From the NCBI RefSeq assembly GCF_027533505.1, contig NZ_JAPZUB010000010.1, forward strand, positions 29,575-93,574: a stretch of 64,000 nt of DNA, given 5' to 3'. Shown one piece after another: positions 8,666-17,062 of this stretch (the stretch's first letter is position 1; the number at the start of each line of letters is the position of its first letter). The position numbers and the translations under genes are program-made. The stretch is from Flavobacterium sp. GTDB taxonomy: Bacteria; Bacteroidota; Bacteroidia; Flavobacteriales; Flavobacteriaceae. The notes beneath the pieces are model-generated. The model ran no database searches. It worked only from the letters and a program-made list of their open reading frames with translations, and was not told where the DNA came from.

Positions 8666-8791
8666 AAAAAACAGGTGATTGCCCTCAGGGTACTTTTGTA
8701 CTAAGTGCCTCATTTTTGTACGTAACTGTAAAAAAAATAATGTTAAATAATCTGTAGGGTTGTTTAATTGCCTACCTTAGACTCGATTATT

Positions 8792-8805
8792 TTAACAATT
8801 GTTAA
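8792..8805. promoter_or_regulatory. Perfect 14-bp palindrome before the Crp/Fnr gene
   Basis: TTAACAATTGTTAA is a perfect inverted repeat with 5-4-5 geometry, the same shape as a Crp/Fnr box but with TTAAC half-sites. It ends 17 nt before the ATG at 8823 and lies downstream of a TACCTTAG -7 element (8772-8779), so binding here would repress. It is a candidate for autoregulation. Confidence 0.5.
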
Positions 8806-8822
8806 CCACACCCCTCTCGCCT

Positions 8823-9878
8823 ATGCCTGCGTACCGAATTTTAATTATCATGGAACAGCACGACGAAGACCATTATCTTCGTGAGTTATTGACCATGGCA
8901 GGCTATGAGGTTTTGATGGCGTTTAATGGAAAATCGGGCATCGCTATGGCGCAAGCTGAACAACCTGATGCGATTCTCTGTGAGGTGTTTATGCCTGAAA
9001 TGGATGGATTTAGTGTGTTGGTTGTTTTATCCAAACAGGCGGAGACGGCGACAATCCCGTTTGTCTTTTTTGCCCATACCTACCACAAAGCCGACATCCG
9101 TAAAGGGATGGAATTGGGCGCTGACGACTATTTATCGCGGCCGTTTAGCGATGTACAACTCTTAAATGCCTTGGCGGTACGCATTCAGAAGCGGGAAAAT
9201 CAACTCGATTATTTTAAAAACACTTATCGTATTGACCAAAACAAACCCTTGTATCAACAGGGAAAATTAGCTTTGGAACTGCTTAAGGACCAATCGATAC
9301 AGCGGAAAATAAAAAAGAAACAGATTTTATTCTACGAGGGCGACAAGGTAATCGGCATCTACTATGTGCGCAAGGGGGCGATTAAAGTGACCAAAATTGC
9401 GCAAGACGGTCGGGAGCTAACGGTGCGTATCCACTCGACGGGCGATTATATCGGGTTGCACAATTTATACAACGAGCATACGCATACCGATAACGCCGAG
9501 GCGATGTCGGACTGTGAAATTAGCATCTTACCTATTCAGGAGTTTGAAAAATTAATCGAGCATCATCCTGAAATGGCGAGTAAATTTATCCATTTGTTAT
9601 CACAGGAATCGAGTAAAACCGAGGAGCATTTGATTCGTATTGCTTACGACTCGGTACGAAAGCGCATTGCCAATTCGTTGATTAGTTACTTCAAAACCTA
9701 CTGTCCCCATGGCGAAAGTATTCATTTGAGCCGAAACGAATTGGCCAATATTTCGGGCACTACTCCGGAAACGGTAAGCCGCACCCTCACCGACTTTGAG
9801 CAGGAAGGGCTTATACGGAAAGACCAAAACCGCATTGTGATTATCAATGCTGAGAAACTGCATTATTTGAAGAATTAG
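8823..9878 (+). CDS. Crp/Fnr family regulator with N-terminal degenerate receiver domain
   Basis: A 351-residue regulator. Residues 4-120 are a response-regulator receiver fold, about 150-260 a cyclic-nucleotide-binding-type domain (IYYVRKGAIKVTK, GDYIGLHNLY), and 275-345 a Crp-type winged helix with LSRNELANISGTTPETVSRTL. The receiver has lost its chemistry: the phosphoacceptor Asp is Glu (LCEVFMPEMDG), the N-terminal acidic pair is Met-Glu, the Thr is Ala (FFAHTY) and the Lys is Arg (DYLSRPF). There is no N-terminal Fnr-type Cys cluster. ATG 8823 was preferred over an upstream TTG at 8799, which lies inside the palindrome. It probably governs the stress operon. Confidence 0.88.
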   Translation: MPAYRILIIMEQHDEDHYLRELLTMAGYEVLMAFNGKSGIAMAQAEQPDAILCEVFMPEMDGFSVLVVLSKQAETATIPFVFFAHTYHKADIRKGMELGADDYLSRPFSDVQLLNALAVRIQKRENQLDYFKNTYRIDQNKPLYQQGKLALELLKDQSIQRKIKKKQILFYEGDKVIGIYYVRKGAIKVTKIAQDGRELTVRIHSTGDYIGLHNLYNEHTHTDNAEAMSDCEISILPIQEFEKLIEHHPEMASKFIHLLSQESSKTEEHLIRIAYDSVRKRIANSLISYFKTYCPHGESIHLSRNELANISGTTPETVSRTLTDFEQEGLIRKDQNRIVIINAEKLHYLKN

Positions 9879-9946
9879 GTTGCAGTTTGCATTCTTCGAG
9901 CGGGGATTTAAAAGTCTTTTAGTGTTCAGCCCCGAAGGGGCGGGAG

Positions 9947-10853
9947 CAGTAGGCAGTGGGCAGTGTACAGTATACAGTGGGCAGTGGGCAGTGGGCAGTG
10001 GACAGTGGACAGTGTACAGTGGGCAGTATACAGTGTACAGTGTACAGTGGGCAGTAAGGGCTCAGCCCCGAAGGGTCGGGATCAGTATACAGTGTTCAGT
10101 GTACAGTGTACAGTGGGCAGTAAGGGCTCAGCAGCTCAGCTTCTCAGCGGCTTAGGAGCTTAAAAAGCAGTGGGCAGTGTTCAGTGTACAGTGTACAGTG
10201 TACAGTGTACAGTGTACAGTAAGAGCTCAGCTTCTCAGCTTCTCAGGAGCTTAGCAGCTTAAAAAAACAGTGTTCAGTTAGAGCTCAGCAGCTCAGCTTC
10301 TCAGGAGCTTAGCAGCTTAAAAAAACAGTGGACAGTGTACAGTGGGCAGTGTTCAGTGTACAGTGTACAGTAAGAGCTCAGCAGCTCAGCTTCTCAGGAG
10401 CATAGCAGCTTAAAAAACAGTGGACAGTGTACAGTGTACAGTTAGAGCTCAGCAGCTCAGCTTCTCAGGAGCTTAGCAGCTTAAAAAAACAGTGTTCAGT
10501 AAGAGCTCAGCAGCTCAGCTTCTCAGGAGCTTAGGAGCTTAAAAAAACAGTGTACAGTGTACAGTGGGCAGTGGACAGTGGACAGTGGACAGTATACAGT
10601 AAGGACTCAGCAGCTCAGCTTCTCAGCGGCTTAGGAGCTTAAAAAGCAGTGTACAGTGGGCAGTGTTCAGTGTACAGTGTACAGTGTACAGTAAGAGCTC
10701 AGCAGCTCAGCTTCTCAGGAGCTTAGCAGCTTAAAAAAACAGTGTTCAGTTAGAGCTCAGCAGCTCAGCTTCTCAGCGGCTTAGGAGCTTAAAAAAACAG
10801 TGGGCAGTGTACAGTGGGCAGTAAGGGCTCAGCAGTTCAGCATCTCAGGAGCT
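9947..10853. repeat. Compound tandem array: TGnnCAGT octamers plus a ~50-bp unit
   Basis: Runs of the octamer TGnnCAGT, where nn is mostly GG, TA, TT or GA (also TATACAGT), alternate with about ten copies of a roughly 50-bp unit. That unit begins AGAGCTCAGCAGCTCAGC, goes on through CTTCTCAGGAGCTTAG and ends in an A-tract plus CAGTG. Copies differ by point changes and by the number of octamers between them. Both units are rich in short self-complementary words (TGTACA, GAGCTC, AGCT). Replication slippage is the likely origin. Confidence 0.9.
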
Positions 10854-10860
10854 TTCAAAT

Positions 10861-10948
10861 CCGTGCTATATCAGTGCTATATCCGTGCTATATCTGTGCT
10901 ATATCCGTGCTATATCAGTGCTATATCCGTGCTATATCCGTGCTATAT
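10861..10948. repeat. Eight-copy 11-bp tandem repeat
   Basis: Eight perfect-length copies of CnGTGCTATAT with n = C, A, C, T, C, A, C, C. Only that second base varies. It begins right after the larger array and ends at the dispersed GGGAAAAATAC block. Confidence 0.92.
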
Positions 10949-10956
10949 CGCTGGGG

Positions 10957-11085
10957 GTGGTCCCTACCCTTTCCGTGGTGATTTTGTGGTGCAAACGGGT
11001 TGGGAAAGGGAAAAATACCGAAGTGTAAGGGGAAAAATACCTGCTCGGGCGGGGAAAAATACTTTGCGAAATGGGGGAAAATACT
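10957..11085 (+). repeat. Dispersed repeat, copy 1
   Basis: This block contains GTGCAAACGGGTTGGGAA, then three spaced GGGAAAAATAC-type words, then TTTGCGAAATGGGGGAAAA. A diverged copy in the same orientation lies at about 15018-15140. The block encodes nothing visible. Confidence 0.85.
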
Positions 11086-11186
11086 GCTTTGAAATATGAA
11101 ATAAATCCCTAATTATGAGTACGTTTGATTATATTTTTCCCACTTTGCTTAGCCACTTTGTTTTTTTTTAAGTAATTCATTATTGT

Positions 11187-12227
11187 ATGGCGCTACCGAA
11201 TATTCTTGAACTTCTGATTGCACTAGGCATGTTTTACTTCTTGTTTAGTACTCTAGTATCTATTCTTTTTGAATGGTATGCACACAAAACTGAAAAAAGA
11301 GGACGCTTTCTATATGAAACGTTACATCGCTTGCTGCAGGATCCCCTCAACAAAAACTATGGCGCTTTGCTTTACAGCCATTTTAGTATTGTTAACCTCC
11401 GCAAAGACGGGCACTCCCATCCGCAGTATATCTCGGCAGAAATGTTTGCGGACGTGCTTATTGATGTTATCGGAAAACAAGCAGAAGAAGTTCGTTTTCC
11501 GTTAAACATGTCAGCGAAAAATCCGACGCAATTACAGCATGTGGCCCTTGTGGAGAACCGAATCACCGACCCTTTTGAGCGCTACTGCAAGGGCGTAGAA
11601 ACCATGCATTACAGTCCGCTGAAAAGTATGTTGCGCGGCTTTGGTGAAAAATCAACCAACTATAACGAATTGAAAACGTTGCTCATGAAGTGGTATGAAG
11701 ACTATATGGCGCGTGTCACGGGCTGGTATAAAATCAAAATTAAAAATACATTAATCGGAATTAGTGCCTTGGTATGCGTTGCGCTCAATGTTGATTCGAT
11801 TGCTTTTATCAAGAAGGTTAACAACGACGATCAATTTCGCCAATCGCTTGTAACACAAGCTGAGAAATTGGTCGCCCAACGTCTTGCCCAACGTCGTGAG
11901 GACAGTATTGTAAAGGGTTCGTCTACCGAACATATTACTTTTGTGGTAGGCGATAAAATGATACAACGGACCCTTCCCCTCTCGGCGAATGACTCAACCT
12001 ATGTGGCGCAAATCAACGCGGTGGTTAAAGAAATTCAAAGCAATGCTATCCCGATTGGGTATACCGAGGATTTTCATTGGAAGCAAATGACTTGGAAGGA
12101 TCGTCTGCTATGGGTGTTGGGGCTTTGTCTCTCGACCCTCGCTTTAAGTTTTGGCGCTCCGTTCTGGTTTGAAGTCCTCGTAAAAGCCGTAAACATTCGT
12201 AGAGCGGGTATTAAACCTAATGCATAA
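11187..12227 (+). CDS. Membrane protein of unknown function
   Basis: A 346-residue protein I do not recognise. It has a hydrophobic helix near the N-terminus (about 8-28), another at about 188-205, a charged soluble stretch between about 205 and 295, and a last helix at about 307-328 (LLWVLGLCLSTLALSFGAPF). A short MTWKDRLLWVLG stretch precedes it, and the C-terminal FWFEVLVKAVNIRRAG resembles the ends of some Bacteroidota membrane proteins. It stops 5 nt before an amidohydrolase gene and is very probably co-transcribed with it. Confidence 0.7.
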   Translation: MALPNILELLIALGMFYFLFSTLVSILFEWYAHKTEKRGRFLYETLHRLLQDPLNKNYGALLYSHFSIVNLRKDGHSHPQYISAEMFADVLIDVIGKQAEEVRFPLNMSAKNPTQLQHVALVENRITDPFERYCKGVETMHYSPLKSMLRGFGEKSTNYNELKTLLMKWYEDYMARVTGWYKIKIKNTLIGISALVCVALNVDSIAFIKKVNNDDQFRQSLVTQAEKLVAQRLAQRREDSIVKGSSTEHITFVVGDKMIQRTLPLSANDSTYVAQINAVVKEIQSNAIPIGYTEDFHWKQMTWKDRLLWVLGLCLSTLALSFGAPFWFEVLVKAVNIRRAGIKPNA

Positions 12228-12232
12228 ATCCT

Positions 12233-13462
12233 ATGGAACCTAAATACAACATCCACACCCATATTTTCACGGGGAAATGTGCCCCAAAAGATTTTTTACA
12301 AGTCGCGCTCCCTTTGGGCGACGGGGTATCGGTTTTTTTAAAATGGCTTTTTGTCACACGTCCTGTATCGTGGCTGATCAAACGGTTGGGGGGACGCGTG
12401 CACAACCGGATGGTGCAGTTTTTGAAAATTGGGGTGATGACTTCACAACAGGAGATTTTTGAAACCCTCTGCGACAAGTATCAAAACAGTCCTTACAGCG
12501 ACCTGAAGTTTATAGCGCTCACTATCGATATGAACTATATGACGGATACGAAGAACAAGCCTTATATCGATTTTCAAGCGCAGCTGCAAGAAGTGCTTGA
12601 AATAAAAAAAGCCTATCCGGCTCAGATTTTTCCGTTTTATGGCGTTGACCCGCGCAATTCGGCTACGGTATCCTTGTTGCCCGTACAGCGGGCTTTGGAA
12701 AGTGGAGCTTTTAGTGGGTTGAAACTTTATCCGCCTAACGGGTTCTTTCCTTTTGACCCGCGTTTGGATGCCTTGTATCGCTATGCAGAAGAAAAAGGGA
12801 TTCCCATCATGACGCATTGCACTCGGGGAGGCAGTTATTATTTGGGAGAAAATGTATTGGCTTTACTTCCCGATGTGCCGCCTTCGTTAAACGATTCGCA
12901 TCCTATTATGCCCAAGGTGGTGGAACGGATTAAAGCGTATAAAAATGCTTCGGACAAAGCCTTTCGTAAGGCTGCCTATGCCTGTAATTTGTTTACCCAT
13001 CCTGAGAATTATTTGCCCGTATTGGACAAGTACCCTCGATTGAAATTGTGTATTGCACACATGGGAGGTGATATTGAAATTTTGGGGCCGACTAATGCCA
13101 ACCGGAAACACGCCCAACGATGTGTTACGGCCATGCATTTGGAAGGCAGTACCGATACTTGGTATGGATTGATTAAATCAAAGTTGTTAATTCCCGCGTA
13201 CCCCAATACGTACACCGATATTTCATATTCGTTGTGTGATGCGGCGTGTATGGCGGTGTTGCAAAGTGACTTGGCCAAAGGGGAAATTCCTCGTGATCGG
13301 GTATTGTTTGGTACGGATTACTTCATGGTGACCAAGGAGAATAGCGAATTGACCGTTACGGCAATTGCACAGCAGGCCCTGAAAGCCGATTTTGTCCCGA
13401 TGATGACCGTTAATAATGCGCGTTATTTGTTTAAAGGGCAAACGGCCGCCCCCAAAGTATAA
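12233..13462 (+). CDS. Amidohydrolase family metal-dependent hydrolase
   Basis: A 409-residue TIM-barrel hydrolase. It starts with the metal-binding HxH motif (NIHTHIFTG). Later come GLKLYPPNGFFPFDPR, the second metal region MTHCTRGG, a histidine strand CIAHMGG and the catalytic aspartate region LFGTDYFM. These fit the amidohydrolase_2 (ACMSD/uronate-isomerase-like) group, which hydrolyses or decarboxylates cyclic and carboxylated substrates. The substrate is unknown. It forms a two-gene unit with the membrane protein 5 nt upstream. Confidence 0.85.
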   Translation: MEPKYNIHTHIFTGKCAPKDFLQVALPLGDGVSVFLKWLFVTRPVSWLIKRLGGRVHNRMVQFLKIGVMTSQQEIFETLCDKYQNSPYSDLKFIALTIDMNYMTDTKNKPYIDFQAQLQEVLEIKKAYPAQIFPFYGVDPRNSATVSLLPVQRALESGAFSGLKLYPPNGFFPFDPRLDALYRYAEEKGIPIMTHCTRGGSYYLGENVLALLPDVPPSLNDSHPIMPKVVERIKAYKNASDKAFRKAAYACNLFTHPENYLPVLDKYPRLKLCIAHMGGDIEILGPTNANRKHAQRCVTAMHLEGSTDTWYGLIKSKLLIPAYPNTYTDISYSLCDAACMAVLQSDLAKGEIPRDRVLFGTDYFMVTKENSELTVTAIAQQALKADFVPMMTVNNARYLFKGQTAAPKV

Positions 13463-13643
13463 AGTTGTCATGTAGATAAATACCTTCTAAATAAGCAACG
13501 CCCCAAGACTACTTTATCTGTTAATCTATTTTCTTACAATCGTATTGTGTCTTCTATTTTAGACGTGTAGACACCCCATGACATCATTCACAATTTTAAA
13601 GAAAACATGAACCAAAAAAAAAGAATCTCTAAACACCTGAATT

Positions 13644-13991
13644 ATGAAAACAGATCAAATTGCAAGAGTAATTATTGAAGACAATAGTGATGTAATTTTA
13701 AACATTACGATTGGGAATGCTCAAATTGGTGGTTCATTGATCCGCTGGAAAAATGAAAATACTAATTTGGGTAAAGGAAAAATAACCCATTTAACACTTG
13801 GACGAGGTAGCGTAATCAAAGGAAAAACGCTTGAAATACTAACCAATTTAGTGGATATAAATGAACAGACAAATAAACTAATTGTTACTTATTTCCTTCA
13901 AAACGTCACAGATCCAGTGTACACTTTAATTGACCAATTCGAAAATGAAGGCGCTCATTTTAGTTTTTCACTTTCAATAACTTTTAATTAA
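13644..13991 (+). CDS. Hypothetical protein, 115 aa
   Basis: A small protein with alternating hydrophobic strands (VIIEDNSDVILNITIGN and ITHLTLGRGSVIKGKTLEI), probably an all-beta fold, with no signal peptide or motif I recognise. It is AT-rich compared with the amidohydrolase before it. It ends 9 nt before the next gene, so the two are likely an operon. Confidence 0.6.
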   Translation: MKTDQIARVIIEDNSDVILNITIGNAQIGGSLIRWKNENTNLGKGKITHLTLGRGSVIKGKTLEILTNLVDINEQTNKLIVTYFLQNVTDPVYTLIDQFENEGAHFSFSLSITFN

Positions 13992-14000
13992 ATAATCAAA

Positions 14001-14933
14001 ATGAAAAAAATCAAACTCCTATTCATATTTACAGCAACTATTTGCTTCGGTCAAACTGATTTTCAATTTGATGAATTAAACATCCCTAGTGCTCCGGGTC
14101 TTGTTTTATTGGACCAATCGCCTTCAAGTATTGAAAAACCAACAAATCCAAAAGATGTTACATTTACAATGCTCTCTATAGCAAATGGAGGTGGAGCCGT
14201 AGAATTTTCACCTTATTGGTTGAAAAATCATGCTGACTATACTGTAGATAAAGATTTCAAGAAAAAGTTTCCAATTCTGCAAACTTTAGCATTTTCATTT
14301 ACTTCAATAACTAAAAATGACACGCTTCAAATTGGGGGCGGTTTTCGATTTCAACTTTATCGTGAGTATCAAAAAGAAGTAAGTGCATTAAAAAAGTTAG
14401 AAGAAAAAATTTCAACTTTATTAGCAAATGTGACCTACGACCGCGCTGAAGTAGATAAACTTATTGAAGAACTAAAAGATGCTCGAAAAAAAATAAAATG
14501 GAATATCGAATTTGCAGCTGCCATGACAGGTTTTGGAACAACCTATTCCAATCTATCAATATCAAAAATTGGTGCATGGTTAAATTTTAGACATACTCCC
14601 ATAAATTCATTCTTAGATATTGTACTTTTAGCCCGATACTCCAAAGAATTTAATGAACATTTTACGCCATTCAATTCAGAAAATTTTGATTTTGGTGTAA
14701 GTCTTTCCCATCAAGGAAAACGATATGACATTAATTTTGAATACATTCACAGGAGTGATTTAACAATTAGCAAAAACTTTAATCGCTTGACTGCTGTACT
14801 GAATTACGAATTATTCAAAGGTGTTTATGGTGTTGCCTCATTTGGTAAAAATTTTAATATTGTAGAAAATCTATTCACTATCGTTGGAATCAAGTTTGGT
14901 ATATCCCGTCAAAAAATGAAATTAGAGAACTAA
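14001..14933 (+). CDS. Secreted hypothetical protein, probably outer-membrane associated
   Basis: A 310-residue protein with a clear signal peptide (KKIKLLFIFTATICFG, cleavage before QTDF). After it come amphipathic strands and a short coiled segment (about 128-160, LKKLEEKISTLL...). The C-terminal half alternates strand-like stretches with aromatic ends (FGVSLSHQGKRYDINFEYIHR), suggesting a small beta-barrel or a barrel-like sheet. I do not recognise the family. The 115-residue gene just upstream is its likely partner. Confidence 0.65.
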   Translation: MKKIKLLFIFTATICFGQTDFQFDELNIPSAPGLVLLDQSPSSIEKPTNPKDVTFTMLSIANGGGAVEFSPYWLKNHADYTVDKDFKKKFPILQTLAFSFTSITKNDTLQIGGGFRFQLYREYQKEVSALKKLEEKISTLLANVTYDRAEVDKLIEELKDARKKIKWNIEFAAAMTGFGTTYSNLSISKIGAWLNFRHTPINSFLDIVLLARYSKEFNEHFTPFNSENFDFGVSLSHQGKRYDINFEYIHRSDLTISKNFNRLTAVLNYELFKGVYGVASFGKNFNIVENLFTIVGIKFGISRQKMKLEN

Positions 14934-15017
14934 TTTAAAATAAATATAACTTACTTCGCTTTAACGCTTAATACCTGTTAATTTCATAAGTGCTGTAAGC
15001 GGTCTAAAGCGAACTCG

Positions 15018-15140
15018 GTACCTTCCCCACATGGGTGTTTTGTGTTGCAAACGGTTGGGAATGGGTAAAATACCGAAGTATAAGGGGAAAAATACCTACC
15101 CGGGCGGGGGAAAATACTTTGCGAAATGAGGGAAAACCCT
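15018..15140 (+). repeat. Dispersed repeat, copy 2
   Basis: It matches the 10957-11085 block over most of its length (GTTGCAAACGGTTGGGAA, ATACCGAAGTATAAGGGGAA, TACTTTGCGAAATGAGGGAA). The two copies are direct repeats bracketing the four genes between 11187 and 14933. Confidence 0.85.
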
Positions 15141-15240
15141 AGTGATTTATTGAAAACGATTTCTCACCTTTGTGATGGTTAGTTAAAATACGACACGCGT
15201 ACCCTTGCGTAAATCGCTTTTATTGGCCTTGCGTTAATTG

Positions 15241-15276
15241 AAATCCCCTATCGGCTTGACTGGTTGGGGATTTTTT
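15241..15276 (+). terminator. Rho-independent terminator-like hairpin
   Basis: AAATCCCC (15241-15248) pairs with GGGGATTT (15266-15273) and runs into T6. It sits just before hsdM, so hsdM needs a promoter between here and 15309 or read-through. Confidence 0.6.
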
Positions 15277-15308
15277 GGTAGGTTTGGGGGAATAAGAATA
15301 GATATAAA

Positions 15309-16901
15309 ATGGCCGATAAAAAAGTAAAAGCAGATATTAACTTCGAACAAGAATTATGGAAGGCAGCCAATGAGTTACGTGGAGCTGTCGCCGAAAATCA
15401 ATATAAAGACTTTGTGCTTCCCATGATTTTCTTGAAGCATATGTCGGAACGTTATGAGATACGCCGCGAGGAACTGCAGTCGTTAATGGAGGATAAAACG
15501 TCCAGTTATTACACTGAAGATCGAGACGAACGCCATTATGTCTTAGAAGACTCTGATGAATATCTTTCGCAAAACATCTATATTGTTCCTGAAAAAGCCC
15601 GTTGGAATTATTTAATGGCGAATGCCGAACAAGATAATATTAAAGTTTTGGTTGATGATGCGTTCGAACTACTGGACGCTACACTTGGTCAGTCTCGACC
15701 TGACTTAAAAGGAATACTACCCCGTATATTTGTTAAGAGTCAGTTAACTGCTCGACAAGTTGGCGGATTGATTAATTTACTATCTCACCCCAAGTTATCG
15801 CAAAAAGAGAATCCCGAAAGTGATGTATTGGGTCGTGTGTATGAATACTACATTGGTAAGTTTGCCTTGGCAGAGGGCTCTGGTGCGGGACAATTCTTTA
15901 CTCCCGGGAGCATTGTGCGTTTGATGGTTGAAATGATTGAACCTTATGAAGGAAAAATCTTTGATGCCGCCTGTGGTAGTGGCGGTATGTTTGTTCAGTC
16001 CTTAAAATTCTTGGAATCCCATGGTGGTGACAAACGCAAAATTTCTATTTATGGGCAAGAGCGATATGACGGTACATTGCGCTTGTGCAAGATGAACTTA
16101 GCTTTACGGGATTTATCCTTTGATGTCCGCTTGGGCGACTCGTTGTTGCAAGATAAGTTTCCTGATTTGAAAGCAGATTATATCATCGTTAATCCGCCTT
16201 TCAATGTGAGTCAATGGCATCCCGAAGACTTACCGGAGAACGACCCCCGCTTGTTTGGACCCAAAGAAGAATTTACTACCGATGGCAATGCCAACTTTAT
16301 GTGGATGCAAACCTTTTGGAGTCATTTGAGTGACCGAGGAACCGCCAGTGTAGTGATGGCAAATGGGGCTATGACCTCAAACAATAAGGGAGAGAAGAAT
16401 GTACGGGAGTTTATGGTAGACAACCACATGGTAGATTGTATTGTACGTTTACCCGATAAGTTATTTTTAACGACGGGAATACCGGCTTGTATTTTTATTT
16501 TGAGTAAAAACCGGGATGGTAAAGACGGCGAGCACCGCGAACGCAAAAATGAAATTCTCTTTATTGATTGCAGTAAAATGGGAACCATGGAAAGCCGAAA
16601 GCTACGGATATTTACCGATGCCGATATCGATCGTGTGGCAGCGACCTACCATGCTTGGCGCAATGTGAATGCTGACAAGTATCAAAATATTGACGGCTAT
16701 TGCTATGCAGCCTCATTAGAGGAAGTACGCCAACAGGACTATAAACTGACCCCCGGAATTTATGTAGGTACCGAAGAAGTGGAAGACGATGGGATTCCCT
16801 TTGAAGACAAGATGGCAGGTTTACAGGCTACCTTGCAAGAGCAGTTTACCAGAGGGAATGAGTTGCAAGCAAAAATATTGGAGAATTTTGAAAAGTTATA
16901 G
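15309..16901 (+). CDS. hsdM: Type I restriction-modification methyltransferase subunit HsdM
   Basis: A 530-residue N6-adenine methyltransferase. The N-terminal HsdM helical domain has ELRGAVAENQYKDFVLPMIF. The catalytic domain carries QFFTPGSIVRLMVEM, the SAM-binding motif FDAACGSGGMF and the NPPF motif (IIVNPPFN). Length and order are normal for HsdM. It methylates one or both strands of the site chosen by HsdS and is also needed for cleavage with HsdR. A strong terminator directly after it separates it from the next two genes, which is unusual for hsdMS. Confidence 0.95.
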   Translation: MADKKVKADINFEQELWKAANELRGAVAENQYKDFVLPMIFLKHMSERYEIRREELQSLMEDKTSSYYTEDRDERHYVLEDSDEYLSQNIYIVPEKARWNYLMANAEQDNIKVLVDDAFELLDATLGQSRPDLKGILPRIFVKSQLTARQVGGLINLLSHPKLSQKENPESDVLGRVYEYYIGKFALAEGSGAGQFFTPGSIVRLMVEMIEPYEGKIFDAACGSGGMFVQSLKFLESHGGDKRKISIYGQERYDGTLRLCKMNLALRDLSFDVRLGDSLLQDKFPDLKADYIIVNPPFNVSQWHPEDLPENDPRLFGPKEEFTTDGNANFMWMQTFWSHLSDRGTASVVMANGAMTSNNKGEKNVREFMVDNHMVDCIVRLPDKLFLTTGIPACIFILSKNRDGKDGEHRERKNEILFIDCSKMGTMESRKLRIFTDADIDRVAATYHAWRNVNADKYQNIDGYCYAASLEEVRQQDYKLTPGIYVGTEEVEDDGIPFEDKMAGLQATLQEQFTRGNELQAKILENFEKL

Positions 16902-16909
16902 TAATAAAA

Positions 16910-16936
16910 AAAGCAACTCTAATAGAGTTGCTTTAT
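16910..16936 (+). terminator. Strong terminator after hsdM
   Basis: AGCAACTCT (16912-16920) pairs with AGAGTTGCT (16924-16932) around a 3-nt loop, extended by A/T pairs and followed by a T-rich tail. It cuts hsdM from the HEPN-hsdS pair at the transcript level. Confidence 0.88.
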
Positions 16937-17062
16937 TTCCTAGGAACTAAGAAGTAAACTTTAAATACTAGAAAAACCTAATAATTAAGAGGAGAACTAC
17001 TGTAGTTCCTTTATGTATTTTTACAATAAATGTTCATAATAATGGTACAAATATAACAAGTT

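Larger units (their letters stand above)
9879..11186. repeat. Gene-free 1.3-kb repeat region
   Basis: No credible gene lies here; open frames across it are made of repeats. From left to right it holds a GC-rich hairpin sequence (9929-9944), the compound tandem array (9947-10853), an 11-bp array (10861-10948) and a copy of a dispersed block (about 10957-11085). The last 100 bases before the next gene are AT-rich and probably carry its promoter, but no clear consensus was seen. Confidence 0.85.
14934..15308. other. Intergenic region with dispersed repeat copy 2 and a terminator
   Basis: No gene is seen. Copy 2 of the dispersed block lies at about 15018-15140, in the same orientation as the copy near 11 kb. 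A hairpin follows at 15241-15273. The hsdM gene starts 35 nt after it. Confidence 0.75.

Noticed and set aside
9880..10163. Two overlapping plus-strand open frames of 91 and 66 codons
   Set aside because: They consist of translated tandem repeats (VGSGQ/YSVQ words) and show no protein-like composition.
9947..10948. Possible CRISPR array
   Set aside because: There are no unique spacers of constant length and no cas genes; the units vary only at fixed bases and by copy number.
10800..11099. 99-codon plus-strand open frame
   Set aside because: It runs through the octamer array, the 11-bp array and the dispersed block; its sequence is repeat-derived.
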